Part shown: one piece after another, positions 26,816 through 35,254 of the stretch
Layout of the letters: every line of letters begins with the position of its first letter
Numbering within the stretch: the stretch's first letter is position 1
Origin: an uncultured Collinsella sp.
Lineage (GTDB): Bacteria > Actinomycetota > Coriobacteriia > Coriobacteriales > Coriobacteriaceae
DNA: 64,000 nucleotides
Assembly: GCA_902491345.1 (NCBI GenBank)
Contig: CABUHI010000007.1
Span: forward strand, 1-64,000
Direction: 5' to 3'
The notes under the pieces: generated by a model
Told to the model about the DNA's origin: nothing
What the model saw: the letters and a program-made list of their open reading frames with translations, nothing else
Database searches by the model: none
Program-made: the position numbers and the translations under genes

Positions 26816-27403
26816 TTGAGCCTTAAGGTTTATCGCGGGCGCACGCTTGCCCGCAGTCAGGCGCTGCAGTTGCTGTTCCAGGCCGAGGCCACGGATAGCC
26901 CGCTCGAGCGCGTCCTCGAGGGCGATTTCCTGATCTCGAAGGGTCCCCTCGACCCCTATGCACTTGAGCTTTGCCGCGGTGCCTACGAGCATATCGATCG
27001 CATCGACTGTGCCCTGCGCGCCGTCGCCAAGAACTGGGATCTTATGCGCATGCCCGGCGCCGACCGCAACCTGCTGCGTATCGCCGTCTACGAGATGCGC
27101 TTCCTCACCGACGAAGAGGTCTCGGACGCTATTGTGATCAACGAGGCAGTCGAAATCGCAAAGGCTTATGGCACCGACCAGTCCGCGTCGTTTGTCAACG
27201 GCGTGCTGGGCAAGATCGCACGCAGTGAGGAGCTGCCGGGCGAGGACCTGTACCAAGAGCTGCTGGCCGAGGATCGCGCTCGCGAGGAGGCACAGGCTGC
27301 CGAGGCGGCCGCCAAGGTCGCTGCCGCTCAGGCTGCCGCCGGTGTACTTGCTGAGGATGCGGACGCTGCCGAGGCCGTCGAGGCCGACTCCGTCGAGGAG
27401 TAA
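26816..27403 (+). CDS. nusB: Transcription antitermination factor NusB with Ala/Glu-rich tail
   Basis: NusB binds boxA RNA with S10 and promotes rRNA antitermination. The first 140 residues form the NusB fold, with the signatures LLFQAE, RNLLRIAVYEM and INEAVEIAKAYG, followed by FVNGVLGKIA. A tail of about 45 residues, rich in Ala, Glu and Asp, extends the protein to 195 residues and looks disordered. The start is TTG, supported by AAGGAG 6 nt upstream. It lies 3 nt after asp23 and 2 nt before xseB. Confidence 0.94.
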   Translation: MSLKVYRGRTLARSQALQLLFQAEATDSPLERVLEGDFLISKGPLDPYALELCRGAYEHIDRIDCALRAVAKNWDLMRMPGADRNLLRIAVYEMRFLTDEEVSDAIVINEAVEIAKAYGTDQSASFVNGVLGKIARSEELPGEDLYQELLAEDRAREEAQAAEAAAKVAAAQAAAGVLAEDADAAEAVEADSVEE

Positions 27404-27405
27404 CC

Positions 27406-27672
27406 ATGCCAGAGGGTTCCGTCCGCAACTTCGATGAGATTTCGGATCGCCTGGACCAGATTATCGCCACCGTTCGCTCCAAGGATACGTCCTTGGAGCG
27501 TTCGCTCGATTTGTTTGACGAGGCGATTGAGCTGGGCTCCCGTGCGGTCGATATGGTCGACAGGTTTGAGCTGACGCCGCGTGAGGCCGACAAGCTCGAG
27601 CAGGAATACGATGAGGATGCGGCAAACGAGTCCCAAGATAGACAGGCTGCATCTCCGGATACGAATGGTTGA
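27406..27672 (+). CDS. xseB: Exodeoxyribonuclease VII small subunit
   Basis: This 88-residue protein has the XseB helical pattern (FDEISDRLDQIIATV, then SLERSLDLFDEAIELG), which binds the large subunit XseA of the single-strand exonuclease. The gene for XseA is not next to it, although xseA and xseB are often adjacent. Its end overlaps the tlyA start region. The acidic C-terminal 20 residues are outside the family core. Confidence 0.9.
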   Translation: MPEGSVRNFDEISDRLDQIIATVRSKDTSLERSLDLFDEAIELGSRAVDMVDRFELTPREADKLEQEYDEDAANESQDRQAASPDTNG

Positions 27673-28484
27673 TGGCATTCATGAAACGCGTGCGTCTCGA
27701 TGACGAACTGATTTCACAGGGCATCTGCGCCGATCGCGCGGATGCCCTTCGCACTCTTATGGCCGGCTTGGTTTCGAGCGGCGGTGAGCGTTTGACCTCT
27801 CCGGGGCTCAAGGTGACGCCTGGCCTGCCACTGCACGTTAAGGGGCGCATCCCGTATGTTGGGCGCGGCGGCCTTAAGCTCGAGGGCGCGCTCGATGCGT
27901 TTGGGATTGATCCCACGGGCCTTGCCTGCCTGGACGTAGGCTGCTCTACCGGCGGCTTTACCGATTGCCTGCTCAAGCGCGGCGCCGCGACCGTTGTCTC
28001 AGTCGACGTGGGCCGTGCCCAGTTTGATTGGTCGCTGCGCCAAGACGATCGCGTGACGCTCCATGAGCGCACGAATGTGACGCAGTTGCCCGAGCTCGGC
28101 TACGGCGGCGCTATCGACCTGGCCGTGTGCGATGTGTCATTTACGAGTGTCGCGAATATCATCGACGCCGTGCTGGCGTGCCTGAAGCCTTCCGGTTCGT
28201 TTTGCACGCTCGTAAAGCCGCAGTTTGAGGCTCCGGCTGCTCTGGTGGGCGAGGGCGGTATCGTGACGGATCCCGCTGTGCGTGTTGACACACTCGTGGC
28301 GGCGATTGAGCTGTTCGCCGCAAAGGGCTTGTTCCCGGTCGACGTGTGCGTGTCGCCCATTCATGGCGCCAAGGGCAACATCGAGTTTTTCCTGTACGGC
28401 ACGAGGTTTGCCCCCGATGAGCGCTCCGATGACGAGTTGCAATCCCAGGTATCGGCTTTGAGCGAGAAAGCTGCAACGCTATGA
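27672..28484 (+). CDS. tlyA: TlyA family rRNA 2'-O-methyltransferase / hemolysin-like protein
   Basis: TlyA proteins combine an N-terminal S4 RNA-binding domain with an FtsJ-like SAM-dependent methyltransferase; Mycobacterium TlyA methylates 16S and 23S rRNA riboses. Here the S4-like part is at residues 8-65, the SAM motif LDVGCSTGGFTDCLL is near residue 85, and the catalytic Lys candidates are in FLKR and LVKPQFE. At 270 residues the length is normal. The start is uncertain: TTG 27669, ATG 27672 and ATG 27681 are in frame and none has a strong Shine-Dalgarno. The chosen ATG overlaps the xseB stop. Confidence 0.92.
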   Translation: MAFMKRVRLDDELISQGICADRADALRTLMAGLVSSGGERLTSPGLKVTPGLPLHVKGRIPYVGRGGLKLEGALDAFGIDPTGLACLDVGCSTGGFTDCLLKRGAATVVSVDVGRAQFDWSLRQDDRVTLHERTNVTQLPELGYGGAIDLAVCDVSFTSVANIIDAVLACLKPSGSFCTLVKPQFEAPAALVGEGGIVTDPAVRVDTLVAAIELFAAKGLFPVDVCVSPIHGAKGNIEFFLYGTRFAPDERSDDELQSQVSALSEKAATL

Positions 28485-29341
28485 AGGTCTTTCTGGTTCC
28501 CAATTACTACAAGCAAGAGGCGGTCGAGAGCGGTCTGATGCTCGAGCTTTGGCTTTCGCGCCAAGGCTATGAGGTCGCATGGGCTGCCGACCAGCGCTCC
28601 AAGATTCAGAGCACGCCCGATGTTGACGATGCCGACCTGGTCATTACGCTCGGCGGCGACGGCACGTTGCTGCGCGCCGCCCGCATTCTCAACTACCGTG
28701 AGATTCCCATTTTGGGGCTTTCCTATGGTCACCTGGGCTTTTTGACGGCGGCCAGTCCCGAGGAACGCGATATTTTGCAGGTTGTGAGCGATGCCCTGTC
28801 CGGTGAGCTCCACGTGAGCCGCCGCGCCACCATCGCCGCGGATATCGTCTCGGTGCGCGATGACGGCACGAAGGACGTCGTGCGCACGTTTGCCCTCAAC
28901 GATATGGCGCTTACGCGCGGGCCCCTGTCCGATATGGTTGAGTTCGACATCACGGTGTCCGGCCATCATATCGATCGCCTGCGCGGTGACGGTGTCGTCG
29001 TGTCGACGGCGACCGGCTCCACCGGCTATGCGCTGAGCGCCGGCGGCCCTATCGTGAGCCCCGATTACACGGGTATGGTTTGCGTGCCCATCGCGCCGCA
29101 CACCATTCAGGCCCGGGCGTTCTTGACTTCACCAAGCGATGTCGTCGAGATCTTTATGTCCGATGATCGCCCGAGTGTGCCTGCCATCGCTATCGACGGA
29201 CAGTTTATTACCTGCGACGGCACGGTCGAGAGCGTGGCTGTGCGTCGCGGTCCCGGTGATGTGCTGCTGCTGGATTACGGCCCCGAGAGCTTTTACAACT
29301 CGGTGAGCCGCGTGTTCTACGGAGTGCGTCATGATCGATGA
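28481..29341 (+). CDS. nadK: NAD kinase
   Basis: NadK makes NADP from NAD and ATP or polyphosphate. The 286-residue protein has the diagnostic GGDGT motif near residue 57, the ALNDMAL motif in the middle, and the glycine-rich TGSTGYALSAGGP. The tlyA-nadK-recN order is a widely conserved Gram-positive arrangement. It overlaps tlyA by 4 nt and recN by 11 nt. Confidence 0.96.
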   Translation: MKVFLVPNYYKQEAVESGLMLELWLSRQGYEVAWAADQRSKIQSTPDVDDADLVITLGGDGTLLRAARILNYREIPILGLSYGHLGFLTAASPEERDILQVVSDALSGELHVSRRATIAADIVSVRDDGTKDVVRTFALNDMALTRGPLSDMVEFDITVSGHHIDRLRGDGVVVSTATGSTGYALSAGGPIVSPDYTGMVCVPIAPHTIQARAFLTSPSDVVEIFMSDDRPSVPAIAIDGQFITCDGTVESVAVRRGPGDVLLLDYGPESFYNSVSRVFYGVRHDR

Positions 29342-30959
29342 GCTGCAGGTTTCCAACATTGCACTCATTCGCGAGGCGACGTTGGTTCCGAGTGCGGGTC
29401 TAACGGTTCTGACCGGCGAGACCGGTGCTGGCAAGACCGCACTGCTTTCGGCGCTCAAGCTTATTTTGGGCGAGCGCGCCGATTCGTCGACGGTTCGCGA
29501 GGGCGAGGCGCTTGCCAGCGTCGAGGCGCGCCTGTTCGACGGCCCGCACGACACAGAGGGCTTCACCGTGCAGCGCGGCCTTTCTGCCGAGGGCCGCAGC
29601 CGCGTAAAAATTGACGGCCGCATCGCCAGCGTGCGTGAGCTTTCGGAGCGCGTCGGCGTGATGATGGATCTGTGCGGCCAGCACGAGCATCAGCGTCTGC
29701 TCGACCCGGCGCATCATGTTGCCATGGTCGATGCCTGGGCTGGGCGCGCGGCGCTTGAGGCGCTCGAGAAGTTTCGCACCTGCTTTAAGGCTTCGCGAGC
29801 GGCCGCCAAGGAGCTTCGCCGTGTGGAGGAAGCTTCACGCGCGCAGGGGAGTCGCGTCGAGGAAGCGCGTTTTGCCCTCGAGCGTATCGCCGAGGTCGAC
29901 CCCAAGCCAGGTGAGTACGAGGAACTCGAGGAGCTGCTGCCGCGCTCGGAGCACGCCGAGGTCTTGGTGGCGACGGCCAACGAGGCCCATGCATCGCTTG
30001 CTGCCGAAGGGGGAGCGCTCGATGCCGTGAATGGCGCCGTGGCTGAGCTTTCACGCATGGCGACCGTTGACCGCAAGCTCGGTGACATCGCCGACGCACT
30101 TTCGGATGCCTGCATCTCACTCGAGGATTGCGCCAATGAGCTGCGTGCTTATCGCGATGGCGTTGCGTTTGACCCTCGCGAGCTCGCTCGCATGCGCGAG
30201 CGGTATTCCGACCTCAAGGGCCTGCTGCGTCAGTGGGGTCCCACCATGGACGACGTGTTTGCCATGCGCGATCGCTCGCAAGAGCTGTTGTCGCTGGTAG
30301 ACGATGGTGATGAGCAAATCAAGAAGGCGCGCGAAGCGCTTGGTGCGGCTGAACGCGAGCTCTTTGCTGCCGCCAAGGCACTTAAGCGCGCGCGGAACAC
30401 CGCTGCCCCGCGCTTTTGTCACGAGGTTGGCCGTCAGATGGCGCGCCTGGAGATGGGCGGCGCCGAGCTCGTCTGGGAGTCGCGCGATCTTCCGCGTGCC
30501 GAATGGACGCCGGCGGGCCCTTCAAGCTACGAGCTTTTGTATCGCAGCGGCGCCGGCTTGACACCTCGTCCCTTGCGCCGTATTGCCTCGGGCGGCGAGT
30601 TGAGCCGCGTGATGCTGGCGAGCAAGGTTGTCCTCGGTAATGCGGATGGCGTGGATACGCTGGTGTTCGATGAGGTCGATGCCGGTGTCGGCGGCTCTAC
30701 TGCGCGTGCCCTTGCGAGCGTACTGGCAGATCTCGCCGCTACGCATCAGGTGCTTGTCGTAACCCACCTGGCGCAAGTCGCGGTCATGGCTGACAAGCAT
30801 TACGTGGTCAGTAAAGAGCCCGGCGACGTTCCCCAAACGCACCTGGACGAGGTGACCGGCGATGCCCGCACCGCAGAGATCGCCCGTATGCTGAGCGGCG
30901 ATCAATCCGAGGCAAGCTTGGCCCACGCAAAGCAGATGCTCGAAGAAGCGCGTGCTTAG
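29331..30959 (+). CDS. recN: DNA repair protein RecN
   Basis: RecN is an SMC-like ATPase acting in double-strand-break repair. The 542-residue protein has Walker A GETGAGKT at residues 29-36, a central coiled-coil portion with many Glu, Arg and Ala residues, the ABC signature IASGGELSRVMLA, and Walker B TLVFDEVDAG. It is the last gene of the efp-to-recN unit. The transcript would end in the inverted-repeat element that follows, which contains a terminator. Confidence 0.96.
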   Translation: MIDELQVSNIALIREATLVPSAGLTVLTGETGAGKTALLSALKLILGERADSSTVREGEALASVEARLFDGPHDTEGFTVQRGLSAEGRSRVKIDGRIASVRELSERVGVMMDLCGQHEHQRLLDPAHHVAMVDAWAGRAALEALEKFRTCFKASRAAAKELRRVEEASRAQGSRVEEARFALERIAEVDPKPGEYEELEELLPRSEHAEVLVATANEAHASLAAEGGALDAVNGAVAELSRMATVDRKLGDIADALSDACISLEDCANELRAYRDGVAFDPRELARMRERYSDLKGLLRQWGPTMDDVFAMRDRSQELLSLVDDGDEQIKKAREALGAAERELFAAAKALKRARNTAAPRFCHEVGRQMARLEMGGAELVWESRDLPRAEWTPAGPSSYELLYRSGAGLTPRPLRRIASGGELSRVMLASKVVLGNADGVDTLVFDEVDAGVGGSTARALASVLADLAATHQVLVVTHLAQVAVMADKHYVVSKEPGDVPQTHLDEVTGDARTAEIARMLSGDQSEASLAHAKQMLEEARA

Positions 30960-30993
30960 GCCGAGCCGCCACATGCATGTCCGACCCGGAAGC

Positions 30994-31149
30994 CACGAAA
31001 CCGGCCCATCTACTACGTTTAATAGGCTATCGGCAACCATGCCAAGAATTGCAAAAAGAAAACCGCAGGTAGAATGCCTGCGGTTTTCTCTATTTTTGGT
31101 ATGCGGTTGGGCCATACGGATAAAACGTAGTAGATGGGCCGGTTTCGTG
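30994..31149. repeat. 156-bp element bounded by 27-bp perfect inverted repeats
   Basis: The 27 bases at 30994-31020 (starting CACGAAACCGGCCC) are exactly repeated in inverse at 31123-31149. They enclose 102 bp that include a strong terminator. The whole lies between convergent recN and rpiR. It has the layout of a small non-autonomous element or of a large protected terminator; no transposase is present and no target duplication is seen. Confidence 0.85.
31059..31087. terminator. Intrinsic terminator between recN and rpiR
   Basis: A perfect 11-bp stem (AAAACCGCAGG with its complement) and a 7-nt loop, with A- and T-rich flanks both ways, serve the two converging genes. Confidence 0.9.
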
Positions 31150-31180
31150 CCGAGCGGCGTTTGTTGGCTCCCTAAAATGT

Positions 31181-32038
31181 CTACTCCACGACCTTATCCG
31201 GTTGGATGAGTTCCTCATAGTAGCTGATGTGCTCTCGGGCGTCCTCGATTTCGGGCAGCAGGAAGTTGTAGATGACCTCTATGATCATCGTGGCGCTCAT
31301 CTTGGAGAATGCGAAGTCGCCCGTTGTCAGCAGTGCCTCGTGATTGACGGTATTAAAGGTGTAGTCGGCTAGGCGCGCAAGTGGAGACTTGCTGTCGCTG
31401 CTGATGACGACTACAGTGGCGCCGCAGTCGCGAGCCGCTTTTGCCATGCGATTCAGTCGGCGCGACTTGCCAGAGTTCGAGATCAGCACGATAACGTCGC
31501 CGGGGCGCAACGTGAGCGCAAAGCCGATTGATGTCTCGCTGATGGTGCTCGCCATGCAGCGCAGGCCCAGCTGTGAAAACTTAAATGTCGCATCGAGCGC
31601 GACCGCGTTCGTATTGCCCACGGCGGCGAACTCAATAACGCCGGCATTCTTAAGCGCGTGCACAACTGCGGCCAACGTGTCGTGATCAATGCCGTCGATG
31701 GTCGCATTAAGCTCACTCACCTTGGCGGCGAGGATATTTTTAAGGCTCTGCTCCATATTGTCGAGCGAGACCTCGTCGGTCAGGCCCTCGTTGCGTTGAC
31801 TCTCCAAGTCGCGCGCCAACGAAAACTGAAAGCTGCGGAAGCTGCCAAAGCCCAGCTTGCGGCAGAAGCGCGAGACCGTCGCCTCGGACGTGGAAGCGGC
31901 GCGCGAGAGCTGGGCGGCTGTCAGACGCGGAGCCTCGGACTGGTGCTCCAATATATAGTCGACAATGCGCTGCTCGGACTCGCTGTACCCTTTGTGCGTG
32001 CTAATAAGGGAGAGCGCGCTCTTGCTGCTATCGGTCAT
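31181..32038 (-). CDS. MurR/RpiR family transcriptional regulator with SIS domain
   Basis: This 285-residue regulator has an N-terminal HTH of the RpiR type (LTAAQLSRAASTSEATVSR, about residues 40-60) and a C-terminal SIS sugar-phosphate-binding domain (AVGNTNAVALDATFK, then LISNSGKSR). It is divergent from the fructose PTS gene fruA, so sugar-phosphate-dependent control of fruA is inferred. The start ATG has AGGAG 7 nt upstream; the longer in-frame reading would run through the intergenic inverted repeat. The gene converges with recN. Confidence 0.9.
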   Translation of the reverse strand: MTDSSKSALSLISTHKGYSESEQRIVDYILEHQSEAPRLTAAQLSRAASTSEATVSRFCRKLGFGSFRSFQFSLARDLESQRNEGLTDEVSLDNMEQSLKNILAAKVSELNATIDGIDHDTLAAVVHALKNAGVIEFAAVGNTNAVALDATFKFSQLGLRCMASTISETSIGFALTLRPGDVIVLISNSGKSRRLNRMAKAARDCGATVVVISSDSKSPLARLADYTFNTVNHEALLTTGDFAFSKMSATMIIEVIYNFLLPEIEDAREHISYYEELIQPDKVVE

Positions 32039-32053
32039 GGATGGCTCCTGGTT

Positions 32054-32083
32054 GGCATGAAAATCGGACTCGTTTTTCATGCC
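32054..32083. promoter_or_regulatory. Inverted-repeat operator candidate next to the rpiR start
   Basis: GGCATGAAAA and its exact complement TTTTCATGCC are separated by 10 nt, 16 nt upstream of the rpiR start and beside a TATACT -10-like hexamer on the minus strand. RpiR regulators bind such palindromes, so autoregulation is plausible. Confidence 0.6.
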
Positions 32084-32118
32084 ATAGTATACGGGCATTT
32101 TCAATTACAAGATACACC

Positions 32119-32162
32119 TTGCCGTTTCAAGTGTTGATGGTAAACTTTCACTTACCGTTTAC
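32119..32162 (+). promoter_or_regulatory. fruA promoter with overlapping GTAAAC/GTTTAC palindrome
   Basis: TTGCCG at 32119-32124 and TAAACT at 32141-32146 have a 16-nt spacer. GTAAAC at 32140-32145 and its inverse GTTTAC at 32157-32162 cover the -10 and the likely start site, the position expected for a repressor site. The 147 nt from there to fruA form a long leader with no further clear signal. Confidence 0.55.
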
Positions 32163-32309
32163 GGTTATGAAAGAACCTTTCACCGGAGAATTGCACCTTG
32201 TCTCTTCTCACGCGGACGGTAGGTTGGTATCTTTCAAGTGTGGAAAAACGCGCATTGAAGCGCGTGTAGGGGAGCGCCTGCGGGCGCAGTACTCAAGAAG
32301 GAGGGACAC

Positions 32310-34313
32310 ATGGCTAAGTTTGACATCATCGCCGCGACCGGTTGCCCTACCGGCATTGCGCACACCTTCATGGCGAAGGAGGCGCTGGAGAAGGCAGCTG
32401 CCGAGCGAGGTCTGACCATTAAGGTCGAGACTCATGGCCAGGTCGGTGTCGAGAACGAGCTCACTAAGAGCGAGATCGCTGGCGCCAAGGCCGTCGTCGT
32501 CGCAGCCGATAAGGATGTCCAGGCTGAGCGTTTCGCCGGTAAGCCCATGGTTTCCGTTGGCGTTTCCAAGGCCCTGTCCGTCGAGGCCGCCGGTAAGCTG
32601 ATCGACCGCGCGCTCGCCGCCAAGGGCGACGACACGGTTGCGGCTGCTGCCGATGTCGAGGACGAGGTCGAGGAGAAGGAGTCCATCGGTCACGTCATCT
32701 ACAAGCACCTCATGAATGGCGTCAGCCACATGCTGGTCTTCGTCGTCGCCGGTGGTGTTCTGACCGCCGTCTCGTTCCTGTGGGGCATTACGTCCTTCGA
32801 TTCGACGGCTTCCGACTACAACACCTTTGCCGCGATGCTCAAGATCATCGGCGGCATCGCCATGAACCTCATGGTTCCGGTGCTCTCCGCCTACATCGCC
32901 GAGTCTATCGGCAAGCGTCCGGCGCTCGTCCCCGGTTTCGTCGCCGGTATGATCGCCATCCAGGGCCTGCCCGTTAACGCCGATACCGGCATGATCGACG
33001 CCGGTGGCGCCGGTGTGGGCTTTGGCTTCCTGGGCGGCATCGTCGGCGGCTTCCTTGCTGGCTATGTCATCCTGCTGCTCGAGAAGGTCTTTGCCGGTCT
33101 GCCCAAGAACCTGGACGGCCTCAAAGCTATCTTCCTGTACCCGCTGTTCTCGACCGCCATCGTCGGTCTGGTCATGCTCGGCATCTCCGGCCCCATGGCT
33201 GCCATCAACACCGCCATGATGGACTTCCTCAAGGGCCTGTCCGCCTCTGGCGCCGTTGTCCTGGGTCTTGCCATCGGCTGCATGTGCGCCTTTGACATGG
33301 GCGGCCCGGTCAACAAGGCTGCTTACGTCACCGGTACCGCTATGCTCACCGAGGCCCTGGCCGCCGGTGTCGGCACCGAGACCTACAACTTCGGCACCAA
33401 CTTCATGGCTGCCGTCTCCGCCGCTTGCATCGTTCCGCCGCTGATCACCACCTTCGCCGTCGTTGTCGGCAAGAAGTACTTCAGCCAGGAGGATCATGAC
33501 GCCGGTATCGTCAACCTCATCCTTGGTTGCACCCACATCACCGAGGGCGCCATTCCGTTCATGACCAAGAACATCTGGCCCGTCATGCCCATCATGATGC
33601 TCGGTTCTTCCATCGCTTCCATCTTGACCATCTTCTTCAACGTTCACGATCCGGCGCCTCACGGCGGCTTCCTGGTCCTGCCCGTTGTCGAGAACGGTCC
33701 GCTGTGGGTCCTCGCGATCCTCATCGGCGCTGTGGTCGGTGGCATCCTGTTCGTGGCCTTCAAGAAGTACGATTTCGAGAAGAATCAGAAGGCCGCTCCT
33801 GTAGCCAGGTCCGTTGAGGCCCCCAAGGCCGCTGCCGTCGAGGCCCCCAAGGCCGAGGCTGCCGACTTCGTGAAGGTCGAGAATGTCTTTGTCGCCGAGG
33901 ACTTCGCTTCTCGTGACGAGGCTCTGAGCTTCGTTTCCAACCAGGCTGTCAAGGCCGGTATCGCCAGCGACGCCGACGCCGTGATGAACGCCTTCCTGGC
34001 CCGCGAGGCCGAGGGCACCACGGGCATGATGGAGGGCTTCGCCATCCCGCATGCCAAGTCCGACGCCATTACCGAGGCTGCCGTCATCGTCGTCAAGGAC
34101 GAGTCCGGTGTGACCGGTTGGGACACCATGGACGGCGCTCCCGTCAACGTGGCCATCGCGCTGCTCATCCCGGGTGCCCAGGCCGGCACCACGCACCTTA
34201 AGATCCTGTCCAAGGTCGCCGAGGCGCTCATGGACGAGGACTTCCGTGCCACCGTCAAGGGTTCCACCGACGCCGCCGAGATCGCCAAGACGATCAACGC
34301 CCGCCTGGTCTAA
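32310..34313 (+). CDS. fruA: PTS fructose transporter, fused EIIBCA
   Basis: This 667-residue membrane permease phosphorylates fructose (or a related ketose) during import. Domain order is B-C-A. EIIB-Fru at residues 1-100 has the phosphorylated Cys12 in ATGCPTGIAHTF. The EIIC membrane domain at about 125-490 includes the GGPVNKAAY signature. EIIA at about 525-667 has the phosphorylated His581 in AIPHAKSD. An Ala/Pro/Lys-rich linker separates C from A. Phosphate comes from HPr and enzyme I encoded just downstream. The start has GAAGGAGGG upstream. Fructose specificity is family-based. Confidence 0.95.
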   Translation: MAKFDIIAATGCPTGIAHTFMAKEALEKAAAERGLTIKVETHGQVGVENELTKSEIAGAKAVVVAADKDVQAERFAGKPMVSVGVSKALSVEAAGKLIDRALAAKGDDTVAAAADVEDEVEEKESIGHVIYKHLMNGVSHMLVFVVAGGVLTAVSFLWGITSFDSTASDYNTFAAMLKIIGGIAMNLMVPVLSAYIAESIGKRPALVPGFVAGMIAIQGLPVNADTGMIDAGGAGVGFGFLGGIVGGFLAGYVILLLEKVFAGLPKNLDGLKAIFLYPLFSTAIVGLVMLGISGPMAAINTAMMDFLKGLSASGAVVLGLAIGCMCAFDMGGPVNKAAYVTGTAMLTEALAAGVGTETYNFGTNFMAAVSAACIVPPLITTFAVVVGKKYFSQEDHDAGIVNLILGCTHITEGAIPFMTKNIWPVMPIMMLGSSIASILTIFFNVHDPAPHGGFLVLPVVENGPLWVLAILIGAVVGGILFVAFKKYDFEKNQKAAPVARSVEAPKAAAVEAPKAEAADFVKVENVFVAEDFASRDEALSFVSNQAVKAGIASDADAVMNAFLAREAEGTTGMMEGFAIPHAKSDAITEAAVIVVKDESGVTGWDTMDGAPVNVAIALLIPGAQAGTTHLKILSKVAEALMDEDFRATVKGSTDAAEIAKTINARLV

Positions 34314-34347
34314 TTCCACGGTACGCGAATACCATCGCCCTCTGCAC

Positions 34348-34385
34348 AAAAGGCGAGGACTCCACTAGGAGCCCCCGCCTTTTTT
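34348..34385 (+). terminator. Intrinsic terminator after fruA
   Basis: AAAAGGCG pairs with CGCCTTTT around an imperfect inner stem (GGACTCC with GGAGCCC), followed by a run of seven T. Confidence 0.85.
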
Positions 34386-34398
34386 CTTTGCCCTCTCA

Positions 34399-34469
34399 TA
34401 AGTTGCGGTGAAATAGGGACTGTTTAAACGATTCAACCCCAAATTCAGTCCCTATTTCACCGCAACTTA
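34399..34469. repeat. 71-bp palindromic element with 24-bp perfect arms
   Basis: The arm beginning TAAGTTGCGGTGAAATAGGG (34399-34422) is exactly inverted at 34446-34469, with a 23-bp centre. A single related arm (AGTTGCGGTGAAATAGGG followed by T instead of A) is found at 43194-43215. This marks a dispersed intergenic repeat family. Confidence 0.88.
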
Positions 34470-34573
34470 CAAAAGGGCATAGAGGGGGCTACCTATCGAG
34501 TCTTTGTCGCGAACAGATCATTAGCCAGAATTCCGTTCGCACGATATTGCTCTGGACCGACCGAGTTTCTGCA

Positions 34574-34725
34574 GCTTGCTCGCCCACAGGGGGCCGGGCG
34601 CGGCCTGTGAGATTTATCGCGAGTTCCGCACGAGCCGAAGAGCACTTAATGTGCTCTTCGTGCGAGCAGGACTGTAGAGCAGGAAATCTCACAGGCCGCG
34701 CACGGGCCCCTGTGGGCGAGCAAGC
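34574..34725. repeat. 152-bp nested palindrome between fruA and ptsH
   Basis: The outer 42-bp arms (34574-34615 and 34684-34725) match at 40 of 42 positions. Inside is a second element at 34622-34675: AGTTCCGCACGAGCCGAA, an inner stem GAGCAC/GTGCTC, TTCGTGCGAGC and AGGACTGT. A diverged copy of the inner element lies within the ATPase gene at 44471-44525. Short open frames on both strands are products of the symmetry. The rest of the 550-bp fruA-ptsH gap holds the terminator, the 71-bp palindrome and a TAATAT -10-like hexamer at 34790-34795. Confidence 0.9.
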
Positions 34726-34863
34726 GGACGACAAACACATCTGTCCAACAATTCGTCCGAAACATAATGAAAAACCGTTTGATGTGAGTTAATATAAACA
34801 ACGTCGTGAATCTGACTCCTGCCACATACATGACAGGGGTTAAACACAAAAAAGGAGTCAACT

Positions 34864-35127
34864 ATGGTTTCTGAGAAGGCTACCCTCGTTAATCCTCAGG
34901 GTCTGCACATGCGTCCGGCTGGTCTGTTCGCCTCCACCATGGGCAAGTACGCCTGTGACGTGACGGTCGTCACCCCCGAGAAGGAGGTCAACGGCAAGTC
35001 CCCAATGGCCCTCATGGCTGCTGGTATCCCCTGCGGCACCGAGGTCGAGGTCAAGTGTGACGGCGCTGACGAGGCCGAGGCTCTGGCTGCTGCCATCGAG
35101 CTCATCAAGAGCGGTCTTGGCGAGTAG
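34864..35127 (+). CDS. ptsH: Phosphocarrier protein HPr
   Basis: HPr relays phosphate from enzyme I to the EIIA domains. The 87-residue protein has the phosphorylated His15 in NPQGLHMRPAG and the regulatory Ser46 in NGKSPMALM, the site used by HPr kinase in Gram-positive bacteria. The start has AAAAGGAG 7 nt upstream. A terminator separates it from ptsI, so the two may be only partly co-transcribed. The long palindromic spacer upstream suggests its own promoter near 34790. Confidence 0.96.
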   Translation: MVSEKATLVNPQGLHMRPAGLFASTMGKYACDVTVVTPEKEVNGKSPMALMAAGIPCGTEVEVKCDGADEAEALAAAIELIKSGLGE

Positions 35128-35171
35128 AACTCAAACGGGTCGCATGTTGAACAACTAAGTTCATATTTGGG

Positions 35172-35208
35172 GGCGCAGTGACCTGTTGTAAGGTAACTGC
35201 GCTCTTTT
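35172..35208 (+). terminator. Terminator between ptsH and ptsI
   Basis: GCGCAGT-GACC pairs with GGT-A-ACTGCGC and is followed by TCTTTTG. It is imperfect and may allow read-through to ptsI. Confidence 0.75.
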
Positions 35209-35254
35209 GTCATGGATATGGCAAAACGCTTTATCACATGACACGGAGAGAGGA

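Noticed and set aside
30994..34725. Composite transposon or insertion sequence
   Set aside because: The inverted repeats around recN, fruA and ptsH are of different families and no transposase or integrase gene is present.
34489..34861. Short open frames on both strands between fruA and ptsH
   Set aside because: They are produced by the nested palindrome, so the two strands encode near-identical peptides; no ribosome-binding site.
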